Shown here: piece after piece, positions 1-7,642 of the stretch | How positions within the stretch are numbered: position 1 is the stretch's first letter | Layout of the letters: every line of letters starts with the position of its first letter | Source: Kitasatospora phosalacinea | Lineage (GTDB): Bacteria > Actinomycetota > Actinomycetes > Streptomycetales > Streptomycetaceae | Direction of reading: 5' to 3' | DNA: 64,000 bases | Assembly (NCBI RefSeq): GCF_030268885.1 | Contig: NZ_BSSA01000005.1 | Location: forward strand, 1-64,000 | Translations under genes and position numbers: made by a program | The notes under the pieces: model-generated | Told to the model about the DNA's origin: nothing | Database searches by the model: none | The model's input: the letters and a program-made list of their open reading frames with translations, nothing else

Positions 1-110
1 AGGACATCATGCGATGCCTCAAGCGATTCGTCGCCCGCGAGGTCTACCGCGCCCTGACCAGGACACCCACCCCACAAATCACCCAAACCGACCTCGCTCC
101 AGCAGCTTGA
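1..110 (+). CDS. IS110-family transposase, C-terminal fragment (cut by window edge)
   Basis: The reading frame is already open at the left edge (first full codon at base 3) and stops at TGA 108-110. Its 35 visible residues contain RCLKRFVAREVYRAL, which resembles the C-terminal tail I associate with IS110/IS116/IS902 transposases. These enzymes recombine DNA with a RuvC-like DEDD domain plus a C-terminal serine domain; neither is visible here. No terminal inverted repeat is evident after the stop, as is usual for IS110. Whether the upstream gene is intact cannot be seen. The family call rests on one short motif. Confidence 0.5.
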   Translation, partial: DIMRCLKRFVAREVYRALTRTPTPQITQTDLAPAA

Positions 111-180
111 CAGCCATAGGAGCATCCCCCGGAGTGCGGGAAGCTCGACCGCCTGCGCGGCTGGTACGTCGTCAAACCTT

Positions 181-209
181 TTGACAGGGACCCCCAGCGC
201 TGGGATGCT
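181..209 (+). promoter_or_regulatory. Candidate vegetative promoter for the MFS gene
   Basis: A perfect -35 hexamer TTGACA (181-186) is followed after 17 bp by GATGCT (204-209), a weak match to the TANNNT -10. Transcription would begin near 216, just upstream of the CebR-type box. The spacer contains the palindrome CCCAGCGCTGGG. Confidence 0.45.
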
Positions 210-225
210 GTCCGACAGCTCAGCT

Positions 226-239
226 TGGGAGCGCTCCCA
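226..239. promoter_or_regulatory. CebR-type operator (perfect 14-bp palindrome)
   Basis: TGGGAGCGCTCCCA is a perfect inverted repeat and identical to the CebR box known from Streptomyces cellobiose and cellulase genes, where the LacI-family repressor CebR is released by cello-oligosaccharides. It lies about 10-25 bp after the predicted transcription start, a classic roadblock position. That it controls the MFS gene at 429 is inferred from position. Confidence 0.75.
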
Positions 240-428
240 CGCGGTCTTCGGGGACGAGCGCCTTCGGGGAGGGACGGATCTCCGGAACGATGCGGAGGCC
301 CCTGCGCAGAACACTCGAACCCGTTTGTGGACAAGGGAGTTGACCGGGCACCATCGGGCTGCCCCAGGGTGCGCCGCCCGTGCGGTCGACCTCCTCGGAG
401 CCCCTCACCAGCGAAAGCGAGAACGCCC

Positions 429-1646
429 GTGGCCACCACCGCCGTCACCGGTGCCCCCGTCGCCGACCGCGCCGTCCCGCACCGCCGGGCCGTCGCCGCG
501 CTCCTCGCGCTCTCCTTCGCCGCCTTCTGCTTCGTCACCACCGAGGTGCTGCCCACCGGCCTGCTCACCATCATCGCCTCCGACCTGGGCCGCTCCGAGT
601 CCCAGATCGGCCTGCTGGTGACCGGCTACGCCCTGGTCGTGCTGCTGGCCTCGCTGCCGCTGGCCCACGCCACCCGGCGGATCCCGCGCCGACTGCTGCT
701 CGGCGGCACCCTCGCGGTCCTGGCGCTGGCCACCCTGGTCGCCGCGGTCGCCGGGAACTACTGGGTCCTGCTGGTCTCCCGGCTGCTCACCGGCCTCACC
801 CAGGCGATGTTCTGGGCGGTGGTGGCCTCCACCGCGACCGGCCTGTTCCCGCCCGGGGTCCGCGGCCGGATGCTGACCCGGCTGTCCGTCGGCAACGGCC
901 TCGCCCCGGTGCTCGGCGTCCCGGTCGGCACCTGGCTGGCCCAGCAGACCGACTGGCGGGTCACCTTCGGCGTGATGAGCGGCCTCAGCGCCGCCACCTG
1001 CCTGGCCGTCGCCCTGCTGCTGCCCGGCTCCGCCCCGGAGGAGAGCACCTCCGCCCGCGGCACCACCCCCGACCGCCGACGGCTGACCGTGCTGCTGGTC
1101 GTCACCGGCCTGGCCGTCACCGGCGCCATGGGCACCTTCACCTACCTCACCTCGCTGCTGCTGGACGTCAGCGGCTTCGCGAAGGGCTCGCTCGGCCCGC
1201 TGCTCTCGGTCTCCGGCGTCTCCGGCGTGCTCGGCACCCTGCTGCTCGGCCGCTACCTGGACCGCTACCCCTGGCGGGCGCTGGTCACGGTGCTGGGCGT
1301 GCTCACCGTCGCGCTGCTGGGGCTGGGCGCGTTCGGGACGGTCAAACCGCCCGCCCTGGCGATGCTCGCCCTGCTCGGCCTGTCCTTCAGCGCGCTCGCC
1401 GCGGCCGTCCAGCACCGCGCCCTGCAGGTGGCGCCCGGCAGCACCGACATGGCCTCGGCCGCGACGAGCGCGGTCTTCAACCTCGGCATCGCCGCCGGGT
1501 CGCTGCTGGGGGCGGGCCTGGTGGCCGCCACCGGGGTCCGGGTGATGCCGCTGGTCGGCAGCCTGCTGACCGGGCTCGCGCTGCTGGTGATGTTCGCCGA
1601 GAAGCGGCTGCCGGTCCCCGACCGGACGCCCGCCGCCACGGTCTGA
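429..1646 (+). CDS. MFS transporter, DHA1/AraJ-like 12-TM exporter
   Basis: A 405-residue membrane protein of the major facilitator superfamily. The first helix carries TTEVLPTGLL, a signature of the DHA1 subgroup containing AraJ/YdhP sugar-efflux and chloramphenicol exporters. About twelve hydrophobic segments fill the rest, with the cytoplasmic loop RRIPRR after helix 2. I chose GTG 429 because this family begins a few residues before the first helix; an in-frame extension to 225 exists but has no family-like sequence. A CebR-type box lies 190 bp upstream, so expression may respond to cellulose-derived sugars and the substrate could be a sugar or a drug. Substrate is unknown. Confidence 0.85.
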   Translation: MATTAVTGAPVADRAVPHRRAVAALLALSFAAFCFVTTEVLPTGLLTIIASDLGRSESQIGLLVTGYALVVLLASLPLAHATRRIPRRLLLGGTLAVLALATLVAAVAGNYWVLLVSRLLTGLTQAMFWAVVASTATGLFPPGVRGRMLTRLSVGNGLAPVLGVPVGTWLAQQTDWRVTFGVMSGLSAATCLAVALLLPGSAPEESTSARGTTPDRRRLTVLLVVTGLAVTGAMGTFTYLTSLLLDVSGFAKGSLGPLLSVSGVSGVLGTLLLGRYLDRYPWRALVTVLGVLTVALLGLGAFGTVKPPALAMLALLGLSFSALAAAVQHRALQVAPGSTDMASAATSAVFNLGIAAGSLLGAGLVAATGVRVMPLVGSLLTGLALLVMFAEKRLPVPDRTPAATV

Positions 1647-1697
1647 CGGGACGGCGGTCGGCCCGCCCCGGGGTGCGGGGCGGGCCGACGCGCCGGG

Positions 1698-1742
1698 GCG
1701 TTCCCGGGTCAGGCGTTCCCGGGTGGGGCGTTCCCGGGTCAG
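1698..1742. repeat. 15-bp tandem repeat (3 units) just downstream of the PL9 gene stop
   Basis: Units GCGTTCCCGGGTCAG at 1698-1712, 1713-1727 (end differs) and 1728-1742. The minus-strand PL9 gene ends at 1747, so the repeats start 4 bp after its stop. On the minus strand, units 1 and 3 contain another TGA. Confidence 0.85.
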
Positions 1743-1746
1743 GGGT

Positions 1747-3333
1747 TCACAGGGTCACGGTCTTGCCGCCGATGGTGACGACCAGGCGGCCGTCGGAGGC
1801 GAAGGACCAGGCGAGGGCGCCCGCGTAGGGGGCGCAGCGGGAGCCGTTGGTGCCGGTCCAGAACTGGTTGCTGGTATCGGCGTTGCCGACGGTCTTGTCG
1901 TTGGAGCCGCTGACGGCGAAGCGGCAGGAGGTGTTGTCGCGGAACACCGAAGTGCCGCCGTCCCAGGAGTAGTTGCGTTCGGCGTTGTCGATGCCCAGGT
2001 TGTCGGAGACCGTCATGGTGCCCGGGTTGCTGTTCCAGGTGAAGCCGTGGTGGCCGTTGCGGTAGGCGATGCTGCGGCGGACGGTGTGGTTGACCGCGAT
2101 GTCGTCGCCGCCGAGCTTGTAGCCGTTGCGGTCGCCGTTGGCGTTGACGGTGCCGTTGGAGAGCGTCCCGTTGGCGTAGGAGAGCGAGTCCTCGATGGTG
2201 ACGGGGCCGATCGGGCCGGTGTCGGTCTTGGTGTAGAGGTCCCAGCCGTCGTCGATGTTGTGGTGCGAGACGGCGTAGCGGAAGACGTTGCCGGGGCCGA
2301 CGGTGAGCTTGGCGGCGAAGCCGTCCGCGTCCTCGCCGTCGGAGTCGGCGTTGTCGTGCGACTCGGCGCTGAGGACCAGGTTGTCCGAGGGCCACTGCGA
2401 GGCGGGGGTGCTGGAGGAGATCCGGCCGAGTTGCAGGCCGGAGTCGCGGTTGTACCGGGTGACGGTCCGTTCGATGACGTTGTGGCTGCCGCCGACGTAG
2501 ATGCCGTTGTCCCCGGCGTGCTGCACGGTGAGCCCGTACACGTGCCAGTAGTCGGCGTTGACGACCAGCCCGCGGTTGGCCGGGTCCTCGGTCATCGCGG
2601 AGAAGTCGAGCACCGGGGTCTCGCCCGGGTACGCGGACAGGGTGGTGCGGGCGGCGGCGGTGCCGTTGCTGCCTGCGGGGACGGTGACGGTCCTGCCGAG
2701 CGGGTAGGTGCCGCCGCGCAGGTAGATGGTGCCGCCGGGGGTGATCCGGGAGATCGCGGAGGTGAGCGTGGTGGGGGCGGACTGGGTGCCCGCGGCGCCG
2801 TCGGTGCCGTTCGGGGCGACGTAGAGGGCGCTCGCGGTGGGCGGGGGAGTGGTGCCGGAGGAGGAGGTGACCTCGGCGTCGAGGTAGTCCAGGTTGGGCA
2901 GGCCGGCCGCGGTGGTCGGGGTGAGCCGGATCGTGTTGCTGCCCGAACGGACCGGCACGGTCACCGACTTGGTGGTCCAGCCGGTCCAGCTGCCGGTGCC
3001 CTCGAAGGAGAGCGTGCCGGTGGCGGTGCCGTTGACGGCGAGGTCGGCAGGCCGGGCGGTGGTGGTGCCGTTGGCGAACCGGAACTGCAGCGTCGCGGTG
3101 CCCGCGGCGGCGGCGTTCACGGTGAACTGGACGTACGCGCCGGTGGCGTTGGTGCCGTTGCAGAAGCCGGAGCCGGAGAAGCCGGTCCAGTCGGAGTCGA
3201 CGGTGCCGGTGCAGACGGCGGGGGAGGCTTCGGCCTCGTAGCGGGTGGCCGCGGCGCTGGCCGGGCCGCCCGACAGCACGGCCACGGTGCCGGCCAGCAG
3301 GGCCACGGACGCGAGGGCTGCTCTCTTGCGCAT
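1747..3333 (-). CDS. Secreted PL9 pectate lyase with N-terminal CBM35
   Basis: A 528-residue exported pectate lyase that cleaves polygalacturonate by beta-elimination. It has a signal peptide (1-28, AGTVAVLSGG...ASA), a CBM35-type carbohydrate-binding module (about 30-155, beginning YEAEAS), a short Ser/Pro/Thr linker and a right-handed beta-helix (about 170-528). PL9 hallmarks are visible: DSDGEDADGFAAKL, NIDDGWDLYTK and NGYKLGGDD, whose lysine matches the catalytic base of PL9 enzymes, with aspartates for calcium. Start ATG 3333 has GGAG 9 nt upstream; the upstream extension to 3360 lacks a better site. A strong promoter and repeated GTTCACAT sites precede it. Confidence 0.9.
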   Translation of the reverse strand: MRKRAALASVALLAGTVAVLSGGPASAAATRYEAEASPAVCTGTVDSDWTGFSGSGFCNGTNATGAYVQFTVNAAAAGTATLQFRFANGTTTARPADLAVNGTATGTLSFEGTGSWTGWTTKSVTVPVRSGSNTIRLTPTTAAGLPNLDYLDAEVTSSSGTTPPPTASALYVAPNGTDGAAGTQSAPTTLTSAISRITPGGTIYLRGGTYPLGRTVTVPAGSNGTAAARTTLSAYPGETPVLDFSAMTEDPANRGLVVNADYWHVYGLTVQHAGDNGIYVGGSHNVIERTVTRYNRDSGLQLGRISSSTPASQWPSDNLVLSAESHDNADSDGEDADGFAAKLTVGPGNVFRYAVSHHNIDDGWDLYTKTDTGPIGPVTIEDSLSYANGTLSNGTVNANGDRNGYKLGGDDIAVNHTVRRSIAYRNGHHGFTWNSNPGTMTVSDNLGIDNAERNYSWDGGTSVFRDNTSCRFAVSGSNDKTVGNADTSNQFWTGTNGSRCAPYAGALAWSFASDGRLVVTIGGKTVTL

Positions 3334-3398
3334 GCGTTCGTCTCCAAGGGGTGGGGTCACGGATGTGAACGTGGTGCGGGTGCGGCGCCGCTCCAGGG

Positions 3399-3427
3399 AC
3401 AGTAGGAGCCTGTTCTGGGCGCGTCAA
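3399..3427 (-). promoter_or_regulatory. Sigma-70-type promoter of the PL9 lyase gene
   Basis: On the minus strand TTGACG (3422-3427) and TACTGT (3399-3404) are separated by exactly 17 bp. The ATG lies about 65 bases further on. It is one of the best vegetative promoter matches in the window. Confidence 0.7.
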
Positions 3428-3447
3428 TGGACTTGTACGTGACCGTA

Positions 3448-3463
3448 GTTCATGTATGTGAAC
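3448..3463. promoter_or_regulatory. Candidate operator (inverted repeat) upstream of the PL9 promoter
   Basis: GTTCA-N6-TGAAC lies 21 bp upstream of the -35 box. Its right part, ATGTGAAC, recurs in the same orientation at 3363-3370, in the leader, so the two copies bracket the promoter. Such spacing suggests repressor binding or looping; no regulator gene is adjacent. Confidence 0.45.
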
Positions 3464-3616
3464 AATTGGGCTTTCGGCAGGTCGGGGCCCGGACCGGCCG
3501 GGAAACTCCCGCGTGAAAACCCCGGCGGACTTTCACGCGAGGCGCCGCCCTCGCAGGTGGGCGGACGCTCCGTGTCGCACGCCGGCTCGACCGGGGCGCG
3601 GCCGGAAGGACGCCCC

Positions 3617-3646
3617 TTGACATCCTTTTCCGGGCGCGCCTAGCGT
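3617..3646 (+). promoter_or_regulatory. Sigma-70-type promoter of the cupin gene
   Basis: TTGACA (3617-3622), an 18-bp spacer and TAGCGT (3641-3646). The start codon GTG 3730 follows with its own GGAGG. Confidence 0.65.
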
Positions 3647-3729
3647 TCCCCCGTTCCGCGCACCCCGCCGACGCGTTCCCGGCGCCGCCGCGAGTCCGTG
3701 CGCCACCGCCGCCGAACCCGGGAGGACCC

Positions 3730-4269
3730 GTGTCCGCCGCACCGCACCACCCCGCACCGGCGAGCGACGCGAGCGCGACCACCTGCGCGGGGGAGGGCTT
3801 CCACCCGCACCTGCCCGCGCCGGGCACCGCCGACCCCGACGCCGCCGTCCCGCTGCGCGCCCGCCTGCACCACGTCAGGGCCGACGGGCTCGACGGCGAC
3901 ACCGCGCAGAGCGGCGGGATGCGCAGGTTCGCGGCGATCAGCGGACGCACCGTCGGCTCGGAGAAGCTCTGGATGGGCCAGACCCACGTCGCCCCGGCCA
4001 CCGCCTCCTCCGACCACCACCACGGCGAGTCGGAGACCGCCATCCACGTGGTCAGCGGCCATCCCGAGTTCGTCTTCCTGGACCACTCCTCCGGCGAGCC
4101 GGTCGAGGTCCGGCTGCGCACCGGGCCGGGCGACTACGTCTTCGTGCCGCCCTACGTCCCGCACCGCGAGGAGAACCCCGATCCCGCGCACGAGGCGGTG
4201 GTGGTGATCGCCCGCAGCACCCAGGAGGCGATCGTGGTCAACCTGCCGAGCCTGCACGGAGAAGCCTGA
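3730..4269 (+). CDS. Cupin-domain protein
   Basis: A 179-residue cytoplasmic protein with a single cupin beta-barrel (about 55-165). Metal-ligand candidates sit in DHHHGESETAIHV (H-H-H then Glu), followed by the second cupin motif GDYVFVPPYVPHREEN. The fold resembles AraC arabinose-binding domains and small metal-dependent cupins; no enzyme function can be assigned. GTG 3730 is preceded by GGAGG at 3721-3725. It is divergent from the PL9 lyase and may share regulation, but no functional link is shown. Confidence 0.75.
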   Translation: MSAAPHHPAPASDASATTCAGEGFHPHLPAPGTADPDAAVPLRARLHHVRADGLDGDTAQSGGMRRFAAISGRTVGSEKLWMGQTHVAPATASSDHHHGESETAIHVVSGHPEFVFLDHSSGEPVEVRLRTGPGDYVFVPPYVPHREENPDPAHEAVVVIARSTQEAIVVNLPSLHGEA

Positions 4270-4294
4270 GCGGACCCGGCGGGCGAACCCCCGG

Positions 4295-4320
4295 ACGGCC
4301 GGCGCACGGCCGTTCGTTTT
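4295..4320 (+). terminator. Intrinsic terminator after the cupin gene
   Basis: A perfect 7-bp stem (ACGGCCG / CGGCCGT) with a 5-nt loop, followed by TCGTTTT. Confidence 0.65.
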
Positions 4321-4430
4321 CCGGGACGATTACGCGCCGAGCGGATGGTCATATCCAGTCATGGTGCGACCAATGTGAGAAGTCGGTCCGGGGCGAACGG
4401 CCCGCCACCCTACCTTGGTCCGCGGCGTGA

Positions 4431-4447
4431 CCTGACGCACCGTCAGG
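4431..4447. promoter_or_regulatory. Short perfect inverted repeat in the DUF11 gene leader
   Basis: CCTGACG-CAC-CGTCAGG ends 16 bp before the ribosome-binding site of the gene at 4476. It could be a 5'UTR hairpin or an operator. A promoter-like CCTACCTT lies just upstream (4409-4416). Confidence 0.5.
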
Positions 4448-4475
4448 CCAGCTGCTGATCCGAGGTGGAGAAACC

Positions 4476-7061
4476 GTGCTGAGAAGCCAGCGCCCGCCCC
4501 TTCCGATCCGTCGAGCCGACCGCACCCGCCGAGCCGGGACGCCGCGCGCCGCCCTGGCCGCGGCCCTCGCCACCGCCCTGCTGCTGCTCGGCGCGGGCGG
4601 CACCCTCCCCGCGAGCGGCCGGGCCGCCGCCGCGGACACCGCCACCGCCGCCGACACCGCGTCGGGCTCCGCGCTGGTCAAGAGCGTGCAGAACACCACC
4701 CACCCCGGCGCCGCCACCGCCGAGCACGGGGACACCCTCAACTGGACCGTCCAGTACCGCAACGGCACCACCGGCGACACCCCCGCCCCGGCCACCGTCA
4801 CCGACGCGATCACCGGGGCGGGCGGCGCCCAGGCGTACGTGCCCGGCTCGCTGAAGGTGCCGCCGGGCTGGACCGCCTCCTGGTCGACCGACGGCAGCAC
4901 CTTCGGGCCGAACGACACCGGCGCCGCCACCGTCGCGGTCCGGGCCGAGAACCCGGTCTCCCGGGCAGGCGGCACGGAGGTCTCCCCGCTGCTGCTGGCC
5001 CCCGTCCAGCCCACCGCGCAGGCCACCGGCGGCGACGGCTACACCCCCGTGCTGTACCGCACCCCCACCGGAGAGGTGCAGGCCTGGAGCATCTACCACC
5101 ACGCCACCCCGGCCGCCGCCAAGGTGGTGTGCAGCAGCCTGACCACCGGTCAGCCCTGTAGCGGCGGCCCCTGGCCGCGCCCGCTGAACAGCGCCGCCGG
5201 ACCGCTCGGCACCGGCAACACCGGCGACCTCGGCAGCCCGCTGACCTCCAAGTACGTGCTCGACCCCCAGCAGCCCAACCTGCTGTACTACCCGGCCTCG
5301 ACCGCCACCGGCGTCGGCGTCGCCTGCCTCGACCTGGCCGCCCACGCCAACTGCGGCTACACCGCGCTCGCCGCCAACGGCACCAGCCCCAGCAGCGCCA
5401 ACAGCCTCGCCGGACTGGTGAAGGTCGGCGACAACCTCTACGCCGTCGCCAGCACCGGCCGGGTGCTCTGCCTGGCCCTGCCCGCCCGCACCCCCTGCGC
5501 CGGACAGCCCTACGGCCCGGTCGTCGCCCCCAACCACGACCTGCCGGGCAACCCCACCGCGCTCTACCAGGGCGGCCTGACCACCGTCGGCGACAAGGTG
5601 TTCGCCTCCTCCGCCCCGCAGGGCGGCGGCTCCAGCGTCACCGGACCGCCCGCCCTCGGCTGCTTCGACACCACCACCAACACCGTCTGCGCGGGCTGGG
5701 ACACCCCGCACCCTGCCGGACCCACCTCCGCGTACTACACGTACAACGCCTACACCGCGTACGACACCGCCGGGCACCCCGTCGGCGCCTGCACCAGCAC
5801 CGTCGGCGGCGCCACCGTGCTGACCACCTGCTACGCCGTCGACGGCACGCCGCTCGCCGCGCCCACCGCGCTGTCCGCCCTCAGCGGCGGGACGCTGAGC
5901 TTCGACCCCGAGACCGTCGGCACCGAGGGCGGCACCCGCAGCTACTTCCCCGTCTGGGGCGGCAGCGGCGGCAACGGCGCCACCGTCTGCTACGACTGGA
6001 CGGCCGCCGCCCCCTGCGCCGGGTTCCCGCAGATCGCCACCCACCCCACCGCCAACAACGGCGTCACCCGCGACTACGGCTACCGCTACGACAGCACCAC
6101 CCGCTGCCTGATCGGGCTCGGCGACGCCGGGATCCTCTTCTCGATGGACCCGGCCACCGCCGCCAGCCCCTGCCAGCACAGCGGCGCCACCGTCACCCTC
6201 GCCCCCGCCGACTTCTACTGCGACGGCAGCACCGGCCACGTCCAGGCCTACACCCGGGCCCGGCTCACCGGCCTCGACCTCACGCACCTCGACCTCGCCG
6301 CCTCCCGCGTCCAGGTCACCGACCCCGACGGCACCCCCGTCGCCAACCCCGGCCTCGCCCCCGACGGCACCGTCGACCTGAGCGGCATCGACCCCGCCGC
6401 GCACCCCGCGCTCACCGTCACCGCCCAACTCGTGCTCACCAGCACCGGCGACTTCACCGCCACCAACCACCCGATGCTGGTCGTCGAGTACCGGGGCGAC
6501 GCGCCGCAGATCTGCTTCCGCACCACCGTCGGCGCCGACTGCGCCACCAGCAAGGTCACCAACACCGCCACCGGCACCGACGCCACCGGCGCGCTCACCT
6601 CCAACACCGTCACCACCGCCGTCGCCCCCGGCAGCGGCTGCCAGCCCAAGGTCAGCGTCGAGAAGGAGATCTGCGGCTCCGCCAACCCGCACGACTGCGG
6701 ACCCGGCGGACCCGGCCCCTGGGCCAAGACCAGCCCCGTCGGCCTGCTCGGCCTGCTCGGCACCGCGTACTGGCGGATCACCGTCACCAACGCCGGACCG
6801 GTCGACGCCGCCCAGGTCACCGTCAACGACGCGACCACGCCCGCCTGCCGGAACGCCGCCGGGACGTTCGCGCTGGCCGCCGGGAGCAGCCGCCAGATCC
6901 ACTGCAGCTCGCTGCTGCTGGCGCTGCCGCTGAAGAACACCGCGTCCGCGAACTTCGTCGCCGCGAACGCGCCCGCGGGCACCACCCCGACCACCACCGC
7001 GGCGTCCTCCGCAGTGGCCTGCTCGCTGCTGTGCATCCTGGCGGTGCCCGGCAAGGAGTAG
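4476..7061 (+). CDS. Large secreted protein with DUF11 repeat domains
   Basis: An 861-residue exported protein. A twin-arginine-rich N-region precedes a long hydrophobic stretch (about 25-50, ALATALLLLGAG). Then comes a DUF11-type beta-sandwich (about 57-125, ALVKSVQNTTHP...DTLNWTVQYRN), a central region rich in Cys pairs and Gly/Thr/Asn (about 165-570) that looks like a beta-propeller, and a second DUF11-like domain near the C-terminus (about 720-850). No LPXTG or clear anchor follows; it ends after CSLLCILAVPGKE. GTG 4476 is preceded by GGTGGAG. Probably a cell-surface or matrix protein; its role is unknown. Confidence 0.75.
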   Translation: MLRSQRPPLPIRRADRTRRAGTPRAALAAALATALLLLGAGGTLPASGRAAAADTATAADTASGSALVKSVQNTTHPGAATAEHGDTLNWTVQYRNGTTGDTPAPATVTDAITGAGGAQAYVPGSLKVPPGWTASWSTDGSTFGPNDTGAATVAVRAENPVSRAGGTEVSPLLLAPVQPTAQATGGDGYTPVLYRTPTGEVQAWSIYHHATPAAAKVVCSSLTTGQPCSGGPWPRPLNSAAGPLGTGNTGDLGSPLTSKYVLDPQQPNLLYYPASTATGVGVACLDLAAHANCGYTALAANGTSPSSANSLAGLVKVGDNLYAVASTGRVLCLALPARTPCAGQPYGPVVAPNHDLPGNPTALYQGGLTTVGDKVFASSAPQGGGSSVTGPPALGCFDTTTNTVCAGWDTPHPAGPTSAYYTYNAYTAYDTAGHPVGACTSTVGGATVLTTCYAVDGTPLAAPTALSALSGGTLSFDPETVGTEGGTRSYFPVWGGSGGNGATVCYDWTAAAPCAGFPQIATHPTANNGVTRDYGYRYDSTTRCLIGLGDAGILFSMDPATAASPCQHSGATVTLAPADFYCDGSTGHVQAYTRARLTGLDLTHLDLAASRVQVTDPDGTPVANPGLAPDGTVDLSGIDPAAHPALTVTAQLVLTSTGDFTATNHPMLVVEYRGDAPQICFRTTVGADCATSKVTNTATGTDATGALTSNTVTTAVAPGSGCQPKVSVEKEICGSANPHDCGPGGPGPWAKTSPVGLLGLLGTAYWRITVTNAGPVDAAQVTVNDATTPACRNAAGTFALAAGSSRQIHCSSLLLALPLKNTASANFVAANAPAGTTPTTTAASSAVACSLLCILAVPGKE

Positions 7062-7080
7062 CCGAACCGGCGCAGTGCGG

Positions 7081-7118
7081 ACCGGCCGTCGGGGGAGCAC
7101 CGCCCCCCGACGGCCGGT
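7081..7118 (+). terminator. Strong hairpin terminator between the DUF11 gene and popR
   Basis: A perfect 15-bp stem (7081-7095 with 7104-7118) closes an 8-nt loop. It ends one base before the PopR box, insulating popR from read-through. Confidence 0.8.
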
Positions 7119-7133
7119 TCTGCTGAGGGCAGA
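7119..7133. promoter_or_regulatory. PopR box upstream of popR (autoregulation)
   Basis: TCTGCTGAGGGCAGA matches the PopR palindrome TCTGCC-N3-GGCAGA with one mismatch. Its centre is about 53 bp before the start codon. A -10 box TAGGCT (7167-7172) lies 6 nt before ATG 7179, so the mRNA is probably leaderless and the box sits at an activator position. Confidence 0.75.
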
Positions 7134-7178
7134 GCGGCGCGGGCTTCCGCCCGGGGGCGCGGTGCCTAGGCTGGGGAG

Positions 7179-7610
7179 ATGACACCTCACGCCTCCCCCG
7201 CGCCGACCGACCTCCGGAACCGCGTCGTCCCGCTGCGCCCCCGGCCGGAGGCGCAGCAGCCCGAGCAGACCAGGGAGCCGCTGCTGCGGGACGTGGTGGG
7301 CGGCGTGCTGCGACGCGAACGCCTCGCCCAGGAACGGACGTTGAAGGACGTCGCGGAGGCCGCCCGGATCTCCGTCCCCTACCTGTCGGAGCTGGAGCGC
7401 GGCCGCAAGGAGGCCTCCTCGGAGGTGCTCGCCGCCGCCGCCCGGGCGCTCGGCCTCGGCCTCGGCGACGTGCTCTCGCTGGTGCAGCAGGAACTCGTCG
7501 CGGCGCGCAGCGCGACCGCCCTGCGCCGCACCACCGCCCGCAGCGCGATCGCCCTGGGCGGCCGGTCGGCCACCGCGGGCCGGTACGGCGGGCTCTGCCT
7601 GGCGGCCTGA
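7179..7610 (+). CDS. popR: PopR/ClgR-type XRE transcriptional activator of clpP3-clpP4
   Basis: A 143-residue regulator with one XRE helix-turn-helix (about 38-98, LKDVAEAARISVPYLSELERG). In Streptomyces lividans PopR activates the clpP3-clpP4 operon and is itself degraded by ClpP in a manner needing two C-terminal alanines; this protein ends in LCLAA. clpP4 and clpP3 follow convergently, only 32 bp away, and PopR boxes precede both popR and clpP3. ATG 7179 is preceded by GGGGAG, which abuts a -10 box, so it may serve either as RBS or as the start of a leaderless message. The related ClgR has a similar HTH but another binding site. Confidence 0.85.
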   Translation: MTPHASPAPTDLRNRVVPLRPRPEAQQPEQTREPLLRDVVGGVLRRERLAQERTLKDVAEAARISVPYLSELERGRKEASSEVLAAAARALGLGLGDVLSLVQQELVAARSATALRRTTARSAIALGGRSATAGRYGGLCLAA

Positions 7611-7642
7611 CGGCCCCCCGGCAGCGGCCCGCCGCACCGGGT

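Larger units (their letters stand above)
111..428. other. Intergenic region between transposase tail and MFS gene
   Basis: No credible gene lies in these 318 bases. They hold a promoter-like pair (181-209), a 12-bp palindrome CCCAGCGCTGGG (193-204) in its spacer, and a perfect CebR-type box (226-239). The MFS start at 429 leaves a leader of about 200 nt. Confidence 0.6.
3334..3729. other. Divergent promoter region between PL9 lyase and cupin gene
   Basis: This 396-bp gap holds a minus-strand promoter (3399-3427), a plus-strand promoter (3617-3646) and two copies of ATGTGAAC (3363-3370 and 3456-3463). I see no gene; the ORFs here are shadows. Confidence 0.7.

Noticed and set aside
3245..3442. 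Small plus-strand ORFs opposite the PL9 signal peptide
   Set aside because: No RBS, no motif, and they overlap the PL9 promoter.
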